A stretch of 64,000 nucleotides of DNA. Source: Annona cherimola (taxonomy: Eukaryota; Streptophyta; Magnoliopsida; Magnoliales; Annonaceae). A program made the position numbers and the translations under genes. The stretch covers positions 6,120,007 through 6,184,006 of the forward strand of contig CM059971.1 in the NCBI GenBank assembly GCA_030490835.1, written 5' to 3'. Positions 11,209 through 23,639 of this stretch are shown here, piece by piece; position 1 is the stretch's first letter, and each line of letters opens with the position of its first letter. The notes beneath the pieces are model-generated. The model was not told the origin of the DNA. It ran no database searches and saw nothing but the letters and a program-made list of their open reading frames with translations.

Positions 11209-12080
11209 TGCCCGCACCTGAGATTTGATTCTCTGCTCACTATTTGAAAAATCCACTAATGTCAGTGAGTCGTTTTCGCAAATAATTCTTTGATAGTTTT
11301 GCTCAAGTGCCCACCAAGGGCCCTTCTTCACTGCAAGCGCCTCCATTAGCAAAGGGTCTAAAAGACCTTCCAATCTTCATGCTTTGGTTGCAATGAATTT
11401 TCCATTCGAATCCCTTGCTATCGCATCCATGCCCATACTCAATTTGCTTTAGCAAAAACCCGCATCGACATTAATCTTTAGCATACCTCTCCTTGAAGCT
11501 TTCCATCTAACAGGGCTGTCAATGTCCATATGGTTAGAGGATTTCAGCAATTTGATGGACCTCAACTGGTTGATGTACATCAATGTCCATTTTTGGGACC
11601 TCCTTCCATCCAGTTGTTTTTTCATTAAGGGCTATCTTGCTTCGTAAGTGCCAAACTCTCCAGCAGGTACTAACGAAAAAAATCAGCGGAAACCGACTTT
11701 TCTTGTTCCCAAATATCTGAAATATCTCCTCGATCTCTCTATGATGAACACCCTGAAGCAGCTTTATCAATCTTTCATCCAGCGCCTGTCTAGTAACTGG
11801 GCACCTCCAAAATAAGTGGCCACAATCTTCGTTCTCATAATTTCCAGATGGGATCATCTAATATACTCCTCGTCGGCAGTATATCTCCCATTGGCAAGGT
11901 ATTCATAATCAATCTCCAACTAAAGAAAACAATCTTCTTCGACAGTTTAAGCTTCCAAAGAGTTTTGAAGATCGTCGGGTCTCCACTCCAACTGTTTCCA
12001 ATCTCCAGCTGCACTATATTGATCATCGAAAGTCTATATGCAGATTTCACTTTGAAACTTCCATGTTTCTCCAGCGCCTA
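11209..12080 (-). pseudogene. LINE-3 3' part: zf-RVT and RNase H remnant
   Basis: On the minus strand, 12060-11840 reads KSAYRLSM...LWKLKLSKKIVFFSWRL, the start of a zf-RVT region. 11857-11534 continues with ENEDCGHLFWRCPVT and CWRVWHLRSK, and 11373-11210 gives RNase H text (LLMEALAVKKGPWWAL, CENDSLTLVDF). This is the continuation of the LINE at 16456-19383. The reading resumes across the 12081-16450 insertion, where the preceding residues end at EDHRF and the following ones begin LEKHGSFKVKSAYRL. Several frame changes and stops make it non-functional. The LINE 3' terminus is not recognisable. Confidence 0.85.
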
Positions 12081-15000
12081 TGTGGAACCCCAAATTTTAG
12101 GACCATATATGAAACCCTAAGGTCATGAACCCTGGGTTATTGATTTTTTTAAATATATAATTTTGTAATATATGGAGTTGAAGGACCTAATAATTAATTT
12201 AATAAATAGTAAACATGAATAGTAATCATGTGGTTAAGATAAAGTGATAAGTTAATCACTTTCGATTAACTTAATCACGAAAAGACCAAATTACAATTTT
12301 ACAAAAGTGAGATTAAATTATAAATTTAGAAAAGATGATTGATTGGTAATTTTGACAAGAGTGGAGACACGAAGTACACTTGGTGAAAATTTACAAAGGT
12401 TATATTTGAAATTTAAAAGAAAATGGAGGATAATTTATGATCCTACTAAGATTAGTTATGAAAATAAATTTTTACAAATATTTTGGGAAGGAATTTCAAA
12501 TTTCTGAATTATACAAATTGAAACTGTTTAAATTCACGGACCTTATGGAAAAATAAAAATAAATGGAAAATTTTTGGCTAATTAGGGGCTCTAATTAAGG
12601 GTTTATATTCATCCTCACTGTTTTGATTAGATCTAAATATACATAACTCAGAATCACATAGAAATTTAATAGAGAGTACTAAATTATATGCTCTCTAATC
12701 TAGACGGATCAAATTATGAAAAATAGTTGACTAAATTGTCAAACTTGAATGTATTAAAAAGCGTGCTAAAGGTAATAAATTCAACAGCCATGCACGTAAG
12801 CGTTGATATTTTAATTTTTTTATATAATTGTTTAGTTAATTAATATCTTGATGTATATAAGATTGTTTGAGATGAAAATTTTGGAGCAAGCCTATTTTAA
12901 TATACCCTACATAATGAATGGATTAAATTTTGCAAAATATGTCTACAAATTTTTAAAATAAAGTTTTATGCCAAAATATGATTTTAATTAAATTAAAATA
13001 TGCACTTAGCTCCAATTGAGGTGAAATTTTATGGGTAATCCTATTTTAATATGCTCAATTTAATGAAGGAATGAAATTTTGGAAAACATGTCTCCAAAAT
13101 TCTAAAATGATACTTTTTATCCAAATATGAATTAGTTAATTAAAATAAAATAGAAATTTTTTTCAAAATTCCGAAAGGTACATTTTGTTAGCAATTGTAT
13201 ATATATTATTAAGAAAAATTTTCATAATATATAAGTGTGTGTGTAGGCAGTTATGATTTAATTTAATAATGATGGAATTTTTCGTTAAAAAAAATAATAA
13301 TAATCAAACGAAACGCTTACGGTGCAGGAGCTGGCGGCAACGTGTAATTCATTGGCGAACATTGGTTGCTGAATTAACTCTAAAATGGACAGCTGCTACT
13401 ACAATTGTCTTAATGGGATTAGTGGACGTGATGCATGGGTTGAAATTCAGCTCTAAAAAGGCTAGTATAAATAGATGATCTGATGCGAATAGATGATCTG
13501 ATGCAAATGGTATTTGACTTCCAGAAACAGCAGTAAGACAAATCAACGAGCAACCAGGTATTAAATTTTTTTTTTTATTTAAAGATACTGCCCGTTCCCA
13601 TTTAGGCAAAAATAAATAAATTAATAAATAAAATTTTTACGTCCAAATCTGCATTGATTTTAGTTTACTTATTGTACGTTAATTTCAATTCTGCTGTCAT
13701 TTTATAACTTATCATTATAATAAATGAATTGTATGTTCTGAAATTATTTCAGCACTTCCATCAAAATTCAATCTTTGCTAAATATTAAATGTTTTATTGA
13801 ATATATGATTTTCAGCGTAATTTAAAAACTATTTGATAAATTCAGCGTTATTTTAACGAGATTTTAATACTGGGTATTTTAATATGGATCTAAATTAAAA
13901 TGATTTCAGATTTGTTTTCCCTGGACGTTGAATATCATGCTGAAAAATATTTCTTACAATTAACATCCAGATTCTGTGTTTCAATGACTTAAAATGATTT
14001 CAAAATTTTTATTTAAATGCAAAAGGGAAGGCATATTGCTGGACGGGCAGAACAATAAAATAATAATAATAATAATAATAATTTTGTTGCTGAAATTTAA
14101 TTAAGATAGGTGGACGTTCCAGGCTTTTAAACAGGTTCTTCCTTTAAGTTTTTTTTAATTCTGAAATGCTATTTCGTCCCCTGACTGATGCTGATCGTTA
14201 TTAAGATTTTTTAATAACCAGCATATATATAAATGATAGATAATCATTGTTAACGTCCAGATTATTACATCAACTAATTATGGTTTTGATTTCATGTTGA
14301 ATTAATGTCTAGATGTTGAATTAATGTCTAGACAGATTTTTATTTCTATTAAAATTGTGTTTAATGTATGCCTTAAAAATATTGAGTATAAGTGACGTTT
14401 AAGACAGATTTTAAATTCTGTTCTAATCATGTTTAATTAGCAATTTATAGATGACGGAAGGATGGTTAGTATTAGCCCAACATGTAAATATGATTTGGAG
14501 ATAGTTGTATGAGATAAAATATATATGGGTTAAAAAAAATAAGTTCATTGTGGAAGCATGGAATGTTATAAATAGTCCTTTTCATATGTATAGGAAAAGG
14601 AAAAGGAAAAGTGGAAGGTACAAGTTGACTACATAGGTAAGCAAGCAAACCTTTTGAAAATACAATTTTATACGACCTTATTCTGCAATCTTAAATTGTC
14701 TTGGAAATTGCTTCGTTAAAAGCAAATCCTTTTAATGTTGAAAAATATTGAAATGCAAATGTTGAAAAGGTTGTGTTGAAAGGAAAATGAGTTTTTTTTT
14801 TAAAATGATATTTGAAATAAATGTATTGAATAGTTTTATTTCAAAGTTTTGAAGTATTTTAAGGATATGTTTCAAAGGTTCTCTAAATATTGGATTATTT
14901 TGGAATTTCCAAAATCCATTGTTTCGAGCAGGATTTAAGGAAGGCCAACACGATAAATTAATTTGAAAAATGATTTGAGTAATGTTCAAAGGATTATACA

Positions 15001-16450
15001 AGTCTAGCACATATAGAAATGAACAATAAGACAGGTAGACAAAAGTATATGATATTGATGAAAGCATGTACTTGCATGTCCTTTAATCATAAAAAAACCA
15101 TAAATGGGAAAAACATTTATAAGAAAAATCTTTTGGTTTCAAATATTTTTTTAAAGACGTTTTATCGTTCAGAAATTATTTACAAAACGGTTAGAAAATA
15201 TTGTTATTTTAAATGTTTTCCTTGAATACTTCAAATGAGTTATGAAATATAAATGTTTTAAGGTTGGCCATCCTTACAAAACGTTTTGAGTATATAACTC
15301 GTTAACATGGGTTAAGCCCAGTTTTCAAGATTTGAAAGAAATACAGACTGAGGTTTGTAGTATTTGGTAAAAGCATGATAGCATTAAGCTTTTAGAAAAG
15401 GAACACAGACCGTGGTCTGTGGTTTTTATAAAATCATGCTAGCATGTGAATGTGAAGGAAACGTGTGCACAAGGGTTATGTACTAGGTCTACTGTAGAGG
15501 ATATGCATACCGGATGCGGTTGCAAATTGGGCCCCCTTTGCATAGGCCGAGTCGCTTGAATAAGGCTAAATGCCGGCGGCGCCCTCCCTGCAATGGGAGA
15601 TGGACACGGATAGCCGCCTAGCTCGTGAGCTATCATCTGGAAGGGTTTCTCTCCTAATGAAGGATGATCACTTGATAAGTGTCACCTACCAGATGGACAG
15701 AGACGTATTGCATGTTGCATATGCTTAAAAAGGGTTTTATGAAAAGTATTTTAGGACATGACAATGTCCTATGAGAAAAGGAGCTTCGATGAAAAATATT
15801 TTAGAACATAAATATGTTTTTATATGTCAAGTTTTACAAGCATATGTTTGCCATGAAATGGGATTATGAAATGTTCATGAAAGATATTTATGAAAAGGTT
15901 TCTTCCAATTGCTAGTCGAACGCTTGTTAAGCGTCTACTACTGAAAGGTGAGAAATGCATTTAAAATGAAAAATGCTTGCTTATTGAGTTTCGACTCATG
16001 TTTTGCTTTCCCCAACCATAGACAGGTACCGCATAGGCCATGAAGGAAAGGAAAAGAGTATGAAGAAAACTTTTCAACAAGTTGGTCTGTATATGGTTTG
16101 AATGATTCTATGGAATCTTCAAAATATGTATGTATGAAATGTTTAGATTAAAAGAACTTGTGATGTAGATAAATCAGTTATTAAGATATGAATAATATAT
16201 GTGAAATTAATGACAAGAATATGTTCATATATGATGATATGATATTATTATGAGTATCATGCGTAAAGTTGATGACAAGTGTTTGTTATGTGATGAAAAA
16301 CAAAAGAAAAGGAATGAAAGAAAAAAAAATTTGGACGAGATCCAAATAAAAATCCCGCCGTGTGATCAGGGCAACAATCCTGAGTCACGTTTACCAATCG
16401 ATAAAGATCCCGGAGTAAGGCTTCTAGGCACCCTGGATCGGGGCGCCACA
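12081..16450. mobile_element. 4.37-kb TG...CA unit, probably a solo long LTR
   Basis: The unit starts TGTGGAACCCC and ends GGGGCGCCACA, so it has TGTGG/CCACA inverted termini. It is flanked by the 5-bp direct repeat GCCTA (12076-12080 and 16451-16455). Removing it with one GCCTA restores LINE-3 continuity, which proves insertion. It contains no coding similarity and no second terminal repeat. Internal TATA-like boxes (GTATAAATAG near 13462, TATAAATAG near 14568) and a GC-rich patch at 15470-15700 fit an LTR promoter and leader. Very long LTRs are known for Tekay/Del gypsy elements, so a solo LTR is my preferred reading; a non-coding LARD is the alternative. Orientation is not certain. Confidence 0.7.
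13475..13509. repeat. 18-bp tandem pair inside the long LTR unit
   Basis: ATAGATGATCTGATGCGA is followed by ATAGATGATCTGATGCAA, just after a TATA-like box. A similar 19-bp pair (ATGTTGAATTAATGTCTAG twice) lies at about 14294-14332. These are slippage-type duplications. Confidence 0.75.
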
Positions 16451-16455
16451 GCCTA

Positions 16456-19383
16456 AAACCTGTGATCCTCCATTACTCCTTCAGGTGTAGGCACATTTTT
16501 CACTATTGGCTACCCTTCCTCCCCAGCTGCACACATTACTGCTGTTTCAATCCATGTTCTGTTCTGCTAGTTAACAAATTCCCATACCTTACTATTATCG
16601 TGTATTTCCATTGATAGGGGACCAGCTTTCTTTAATCGTCATCAAAAAAGATATCTTTTGTACATACCCATTCTCCATTTGCACCCCAATTTCAGTAACT
16701 ATAAAGCCTTCATGAGACTTTTCCATGTTTGTGAGGCATTTCTTCTTTGGCCGCCATCCTAAGTATCAGTATTTGGAAAGTATCTGGCCTTTACAATCTT
16801 GTAGGCAAGAGTATTCTGGCTTTCAACTAATCTCCGCAATAGTTTAGCTAGCATGGCTAGATTTAATATCTCCAAATTTCTGAATCCCCAACCTCCCCAA
16901 TCTACTGGATTGCACATTTTCTTCCAAGAGATCCAGGTGATTTTTCTTTTCCCCCCTTTTTCTCACCACCAAAAATGACTTATAATGGCTTCAATTTCCT
17001 TCAGCAACTTCTTAGGTAAAAAGAACAAGCTCATAGCATATATGGGGATAGCTCGGACAACCACCTTTAGTAGCACTTCTTTCCTACCCCGCGACAGGAG
17101 TTTACCCTTCCTACTTTGAGTTTTCCTCCAAACTCTTTCCTTAATATCTCTGAAGGTTTCAGTTCTGCTTCTTCCTACCCAAGCTAGTAACCCCAGGTAG
17201 CTATCGAGTTCCCTGTTTCTGGAACCTAATGCAGACCTTAATCGTTCTTCGTATTTTGGTCAGTCTTATTACTGAAGATGACACCTGTTTTGCTCATATT
17301 CACCTTTTGACCTGACCCTTCTTCGTAAATGTTTATTGGCTTTTTTAGTCTGTTCACTTCCATTCTGCTTGCCTATAGAAATAGCATTACATCGTCTGCA
17401 AAAAACAAGTGAGTTAGTTTAAGCCCATTCAGACATGCTCACGCTGTTAAGGACACCCAAAGATTGATATTCTTTCAACAAAGCTGATAGGCCTTCAGCA
17501 CAGATAAAAAACCTTGCTGTATTTGATGTAGGATGGGTAGAGAAGAAAATAGAAGAACGAGGAAGGAGCCTCTAGAGATGAGAAGTGAAGAAAGAAGGTA
17601 GAAAGAACAGATGAATAAGGAGAGAGGAACAAGAACAAGTAGAAGAAGAAGTAGAGAACACTTTTATAAATCTCAGAACTGATCCCCTTCAGAGCTTACA
17701 ATGGCAGTATTTATAGATGAACATACCACCTAATCTTAGTAAATGAAATTCTTCTAGAAAAATAAATATATTTCAAATAGATTCTAAAATATCCTAAGAA
17801 TCTTCTGATATTTTTCAAAAATAACAAAATCAAATCTTTTCTAAACAGATTCTAAAATATCCTAAGAATCTTCTAATATCTTTCAAAATAACAAAATCAA
17901 ATCTTTTTAAACAGATTCTAAAATATCCTAGGAATCTTTCCCTTTTACAAAATTCTTGCGTCTAGAATAGACGGATTTGAAAAGTCTCTTGCTATTTTCA
18001 TCAGTATTCCCCTGCTAGCATTGAAGGCTTCAGTCTTTCTCCCATTGATATTTATTCTGAAAGTTGCAGTTGAAATGCAGCTATACATCCGTCCTATCCA
18101 TTTTCACGGAAATTCATCTTTCTCATTATCTGACATAGATAACCCCAATCCATATCATATGCCTTTGCCATATACAAATTTATTGTCATTTCCCCACTCC
18201 CGTGCTTTCCCCTTTTTCTCATAACATGTATTGCTTCATATGCCAATAATATATTGTCTGTAATTAATCGACCAGGCACAAATGCGCTCTGATTTTCTGA
18301 CTTCAATCTGTCCAGGCACATCTTCAATGTATTCGCCAAAACCTTGGTCATGATCTTATATATTACATTGCAGAGGCTAATAAGCCTAAATTCCTCCAAT
18401 CTACTGGTTCCCATCCTCTTGGGTATCAGTACAATATTAGTTTGATTAATCTCTGGCATCATGCTATTCTGCATTTGTAAAGTATTTGCCTCCATAAAAC
18501 TTTTACATGCTTTATATGTTTCTTCTCCAACCACTTGCCAGTTTTGATGATAGAAACTCACCGACATCCCATCCGGCCCTGGAGCTTTGGATGGATGGGC
18601 AGTCAAACTTCTATTTTCCTCCTCGGTAGCTCACTGTTGTATTAAGTTCACTACCTGCTGAGGAAGAATATTTCTTTTCACTGAAAAGAGTCTTTTGAAG
18701 TATTGAAGAGCCATTTTCCCCAGATGGTTCTGCTCACTCACAATGTTGCCCTGATCATCTTCCAATATTAGAATCTGATTTCTTCTTTTCCTTTCAGACG
18801 CACACCAGTGAAAGAATTTAGTGTTTTGGTCCCCATAAGCTAGCCGATTAACTTTTGAGCGTTGTTTCCAATATATCTCCTTCTCCTCCAATATCTGGTT
18901 GATCATTACCTCCGATTCTTTGATTCGTTCATTTGTGCCATCCGATGGAGCCAAGTTCTTCGACTATTCTAGTCTTTCTTGTTGATATTTTAGATTCCTT
19001 TCACTACTGCCTTTCTTTTCTTTCTGCCATTTTTTAAGCTTTATTCCACATTCCTTCAGCTTCCTTCTGATACATCTAAAAGTTACCCATCCTTCCCCAC
19101 TTCTATCCTACCAACTTTCCGCAATTATCTTCTTATCCTCCTCATCTTCCCCCCAATACATTTCATACTTGAAATCATCCATTTTTCTTTTGTTCTTTGT
19201 TTGACCTATCAAGTCCAGCAGTATCTGGCAATGATCAAAACAACTAGCAACCAGATGCAGTAACTTTGCCAGCGGGAACATTCTTAACCAATCAATTGTG
19301 GCAAGTGCCCTGTCAACTCTTGCTTCTACTCTTTCCTGTCCTCTTCTATTGTTTACCATAGCCATCCAATAAACATTTGAAGA
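16456..19383 (-). pseudogene. LINE-3 5' part: EN end, RT, start of zf-RVT (broken)
   Basis: The minus strand from 19383 reads the end of an endonuclease (NNRRGQERVEARVDRAL, FDHCQILL). A spacer helix region follows (EEKEIYWKQRSK, YGDQNTKFFH), then RT: SKAPGPDGMSVSFYH, FRLISLCNVIYK, VPGRLITDNILLAYEA and the catalytic FADD at 17391-17405. Thumb and connection text follows (SYLGLLAWVGRSR, SHFWW, SWKKMCNPVDWGGWG). The element is 5'-truncated within EN. It is a different subfamily from LINE-1 and LINE-2, sharing motifs but not sequence runs. A small deletion removes part of RQGDPLSPY near the solo-LTR site. Numerous stops and shifts are present. Confidence 0.87.
17524..18003 (-). mobile_element. 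Solo LTR of a chromovirus (same family as 56625-57148)
   Basis: TGATGTAGGATGGG...TTTTCATCA, 480 bp, is flanked by the 5-bp TSD GTATT (17519-17523 and 18004-18008). It inserted into the RT region of LINE-3. It aligns end to end with the 3' LTR of the gypsy element at 56625-57148; orientation is taken from that element. A TATA-like box reads TCTATAAATAC on the minus strand (about 17708-17718). A unit of about 60 bp (AGATTCTAAAATATCCTARG...CAAATCTTT) is present about three times between 17765 and 17945. Confidence 0.93.
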
Positions 19384-20069
19384 CAGGCGCTGACAAGGAA
19401 ATTAATACAGGAAAATTTGCAATGGCCTCCCCCATCTTCCCCTCTCCCACACGCGTGTCGCAACTGCCCCTTTTTCTCTTTCGATCTTGTCTCTTCTCTT
19501 ATGACGACCGTCTCTCATTGTCTCCTTGCTGCTACAGTCTCACCTCCTTACTCGCCTCCTCCTCCATTGCATTTAGGCCGACATTGACCAGCTTCGAATC
19601 CTCGACTAGGCCTCCTATGGCAGTGTCATCTAGCTCCAGCCTCCTATGGCAGTGTCATCTAGCTCCAGGTTTGTATTGTCAAGTATGACAACGTCTCCTT
19701 CACTGGCGTGCTCGACAAGATGCTAGTCATCAAGAAGGACCTAACGGATCTAAAAATGGTCCGTCGTCTTTCGAGCCAAAGGAAACGGGGGAGAGGGGAG
19801 ATGAAGGGGGAAACAATGTTCTCTACGAAATCACATAAAGCAAAGCCGTAAAAATTCCTCATTTGCCTACTTTACGGAATGCCCCTGTCCATCATCCCCA
19901 TGCCCGTTGGAATTAGATTCGATCGTTACCGTAAAAGATTGAATGAGCAGTAATGCCCCTTTTGAAATCCATAGATCAATTAGAAATCCATCGCCCACAG
20001 CCTTTCCAGCCAACAATAAGACAATGGCGACCTTCATGAAGTCAAAATCATCCACTCTAAGTACATACA
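19384..20069. other. GC-richer patch with unrecognised gene-like fragments
   Basis: The base composition rises sharply compared with the surroundings. A frame on the plus strand from about 19666 (VCIVKYDNVSFTGVLDKML) stays open for some 55 codons, and an S/L-rich frame precedes it, but I do not recognise either. A 29-bp direct tandem duplication (GCCTCCTATGGCAGTGTCAT..., 19610-19667) lies between them. It may be captured or decayed host exon sequence. No promoter or complete gene can be supported. Confidence 0.45.
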
Positions 20070-20305
20070 CAAATGAGTTTTTGACAACATTAAAAATCAT
20101 AGCAGCATGTTGTGCTGATTGCCAAAATAGTAGCCGGTGGTGCATCAATGACTTGGACGCTGCGAAGTGCTCAGACTGCATAAGGGAGGCAGTAGAGCGG
20201 CTTAGGACGGCTGCGGCCCTACAACCTCTGCCGACGTTTACCTAGCCAAGTTCTATCTGAGATACTCCAATGGTAGCGTCTTCCTCTCTCTATTGCAAAA
20301 GAGCA
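20070..20305 (+). pseudogene. DUF26 (Gnk2-like) domain fragment, frameshifted
   Basis: The frame ending at 20245 contains CINDLDAAKCSDC, which fits the DUF26 signature C-X8-C-X2-C. Text typical of the rest of the domain continues in another frame from 20212: CGPTTSADVYLAKFYLRYSNG. The usual cysteine of the CYLRY block is replaced by Phe. DUF26 occurs in cysteine-rich receptor-like kinases, secreted repeat proteins and plasmodesmata-located proteins; which of these is the parent cannot be decided. The fragment is under 80 residues, with one frameshift near 20205 and no signal peptide, kinase or membrane segment, so it is a remnant. Confidence 0.7.
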
Positions 20306-20707
20306 ATTAAGGGGCAGGGGTTCTTTGCAGAAATTTTACACGCATTAAATGTATTGACTCAAAGGTGTGATTTACCCAGCATGTTGGGTGTCCCTGTTTC
20401 GAAACACACTAGCAGCAGTTTATGGCATTATGCAATAGTTGGTAACGTCGCTTTTCCCAGTTTTGTGGGAGCATTCACCATGTGAAAAATTAAGAAATAT
20501 TGTTAGGAAAAATTAAGAATATTCTAGATCTTTCTAGAATATTGTTAGAAAATTATCAAAATGTCTCAAAGCTCAACTGTAATAAAATATTGAGATGATT
20601 GTAACATAAGAATACTCCTAAAAAATCTCATTGAATAGTTGAGGAAAACTTCATCTGATCGAACGACTATCAAATTGTGCCATTTATGTCTAGACGTAGA
20701 AGATCAA

Positions 20708-21793
20708 GTGTGTTTGGCTAGGGATAAAACCTTTTGATGAAAAAATTTTGGTGTAAAAAGTTGTTAATTAATAAAAAAAATAACGTTTTATGATAAGGAT
20801 AATGATAATATGTGAAGAGAATAAACTTAAAATAGAGAGATTAGTTGTATTAGTAGTTATTTGAAAATGATTGAAATATAAAAAAATAATTAAAAATAGA
20901 ATAGTTATGGAAAGTAAAAAAATTTTATTGAAAAGTTTTGGTTGAAAACATTCGTGCCCAACAAATAAGAGTGTAACTCGGGTTGGATTGTACCAAGTTT
21001 AGGTAAACCCAAAACCTAATATTAGAATCCAGGTTCGGGTGGGGTTGACATTAGTTTCAGTTTTAGTTACAGGTTGAAATTTGGGTTGCTTTTAAACCAA
21101 TAAAATTCAAATTACCAATACAGATAATAAATTTTTTGAACATTTTTGCATTCGCACATGAATAATTTGCACTGAATATATTATCTTGCCTATGATATCT
21201 TTGATTCGGATGAAAGTAGATATTTTAATCAAAAGATAATTCTAAATACAATGAACATAATGAGTTCACACATAACAATCAAGGTAATAAAATAAATGAG
21301 ATTACATGAAGTCACTATCTAAAGTTTGATAAAAATGAAACTTATGTATCTCGTAGTTAATTAGTATATACGATAATTTAAAAAGTTAGTATATTTATAA
21401 TTATTTACAAATAAAGTTAATGTAGATGTAGTATATTCAACTTTTATGGACAAATGTATATAACATGTAGGTTTTAGAAAAAATATTTTATAATTAAATG
21501 AGGTTATGATTATATGGAATAACTTTTATCATAATTATAGCTGAAACATTTAATGCATAAATAAATATAATTATTTTAATAAATTATGAAGAATATCGAG
21601 TTCGGACTAGTCCGGTTTTGATACCGGATTGATGCGGACCTGGTATTGGTTTTGGGTTTTCTCGAGTTAGTTTGAAACCGGGTCTAATTGAGAAAAAAAT
21701 TCAAAAATAAAACATAAAGTTGATTTTAAAATCGGGTCGGGAGATTCGGACCGACCTAGTACCAAGTTGCACCCTTAGAACTAAACACACGTG
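20708..21793 (+). mobile_element. MITE copy B, split by a hAT-like insertion
   Basis: The left part (20708-20965) starts GTGTGTTTGGCT and aligns with the MITE at 40239 (ATGATAATATGTGAAGAGAATA, AGATTAGTTGTAT, AATAGTTATGGA). The expected right terminus is missing at 20965 but reappears after the inserted element as ACTAAACACACGTG at 21780-21793. That is the inverted counterpart of the left terminus. Confidence 0.7.
20966..21777. mobile_element. Non-autonomous hAT-like element
   Basis: About 812 bp with imperfect inverted termini: TAAGAGTGTAACTCGG on the left, and CTAAGGGTGCAACTTGG read inward from the right. Sub-terminal GGGTTCGGGT-like blocks on both sides are common in plant hAT non-autonomous elements. 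There is no ORF. The expected 8-bp TSD is degraded (CCAACAAA versus GAACTAAA), so the superfamily call rests on termini only. Confidence 0.5.
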
Positions 21794-22098
21794 CAAATCT
21801 TAGGGAAGAAGATGTATTAATTGTGTTACTCTTGCAGCATACCAAGCTTTATATTCACGTGCCAATCTTCCTATGCTTACATTGCATTTTTGACGGTTCT
21901 AAAAAAAGATCATTTTTCTTATTTTATAAGAAATTGAAACAGCACAAATTCACGATTGTATGAAAACCCTCCATGCATATTTAAAATTGTTGTTACTTGA
22001 ATGACATAGATACAATATTAGTTAAACATCACAAGTATATTTGCAAATTTCCTAAAAAATTTTATTGTTATATTTGTAACTCATACAAAGTGTTTTTT

Positions 22099-22551
22099 TG
22101 TTGGGAAAACTAAATTAATGAAGTCCATAATCACCCAAGATCCTCCATGCCAAATTACGAAGAAAATAAGAACCATAAGCGGAAGCATACCTGAATCAAT
22201 GGATGCAGTTGTTCTTGAATCATGAGGTTTCTGGGTCTTCCAAATTAGGGCCCTAGGATTTTCTGAAGAAGATTGCTTCACTTTTCAACTGATGGGATGT
22301 TAGAAAAGAACCCAGATAGGTGCATAACTTGGGAACCATAACCATTTATATAAGGAGTCAATCTTTCGTATTTCTAATTTATCTCATCATAAAATAGAAA
22401 TTAGGCTGGACAGTTTTTACGCATAGGAGACCCATACTTTATTAAATGATTTAGGTTCATAAAACCTTATAAGATCACTTTAAAAATTAAGTCATTATTT
22501 ATGATAGCGTATATATATAATTAATAAATATGTGTTTCTAAAATTCCAACA
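22099..22551 (-). repeat. Copia 3' LTR
   Basis: TGTTGGG...CCAACA, 453 bp, is the direct-repeat partner of 28907-29364. A TATA-like box (TATATAAAT on the minus strand) lies at about 22343-22354. Confidence 0.93.
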
Positions 22552-22962
22552 ATTTCCCATTTGGACTACATATATTTTATAATTATATACATAACCTTAT
22601 GAGCTCAAAACATTTTGCTATCATACCAAAATCATCTCTGAACAATTTCATCAATCAGTTATGCTAACATAGGACCAAGGCAGCCTTTGTCACATTTATC
22701 GTAACTAGACCCATCCATGATCAAGTATATCAAACATAACCACACAACATAAATCAAGTATGGATGCGTAGCATAAAAATTACATGTAATGTGATCTAAC
22801 ATGTCTATTTCCAACTAGTCCTACTTATTTGGTGAGATCAAACCAAAATTAAAATATTAAATAATCAAAATGCCAAACACTTTATTTCTACAGAAAATAT
22901 CCATAACTGTAATATACAAAATTTTGTGTCTACCAGATAAAAGCACAAAATACAAACTCCCA

Positions 22963-23300
22963 CTAAACTAGAGTATCATCGAGTGATACAACACCCATGT
23001 GAGCAGTATGCTCATGAAAGACCTTAGGTGGTAGTTCCTTAGTTAGCAGATCCGCAATCATAGAGTTTGTTCCTATGTTCTCTATAGACACTCGACCTTC
23101 CCGAATTCTTTCCTTAACAGCTAGAAACTTGAGGTCAATGAATTTTGACTTCGTTGAGCTTCTGTTATTGTTGGAATATAAGACTGCTGAGTTATTGTCA
23201 CAAAATAACTTGAGTGGTCTTTTAATTCCATTCACAATTCGCAGCCCCGTGATAAAATTTTGTAGCTATACAGTCTGATTAGATGCCTCAAAACATGCTA
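22963..23300 (-). pseudogene. Copia RNase H domain, C-terminal end of pol
   Basis: The minus frame starting near 23235 reads KLFCDNNSAVLYSNNN, then KFIDLKFLAVKERI and MIADLLTKELPPKVFHEH. This is the copia RNase H C-terminal half with the CDN active-site block and the ADxLTK motif. The frame ends at 22963, about 410 bp before the 3' LTR. Upstream text (RCQDSLRSTSSY, DSDH) is on the same strand but broken by stops. Confidence 0.9.
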
Positions 23301-23639
23301 TAAATTCAGCTGTTATTGTGGAAGGAGCAACGAGTGTCTGATTAGCACTCCTCCAAAGATGGCTCCTCCAGCAAGCAGATAAATATAGCTTGAAGTGGAT
23401 CTAAGACTGTCTTGGCATCTTACATGGTCGGAATCTGAATATCCAATGATCTTTATATTATCCAACCTCTTGTATGTAAGCATTTGGTGTTTTGTTCTCT
23501 GTATGTATCTAAAAACTCTTTTGGCTGCTTTCTAATGATCTATTCCCGGATTACTTAAGTATCTGCCAAACATCCCAACAATGAATGTTATATCTGGATG
23601 TGTGCAAACTTGAGCATATATCAAACTTCCTACTGCTTA

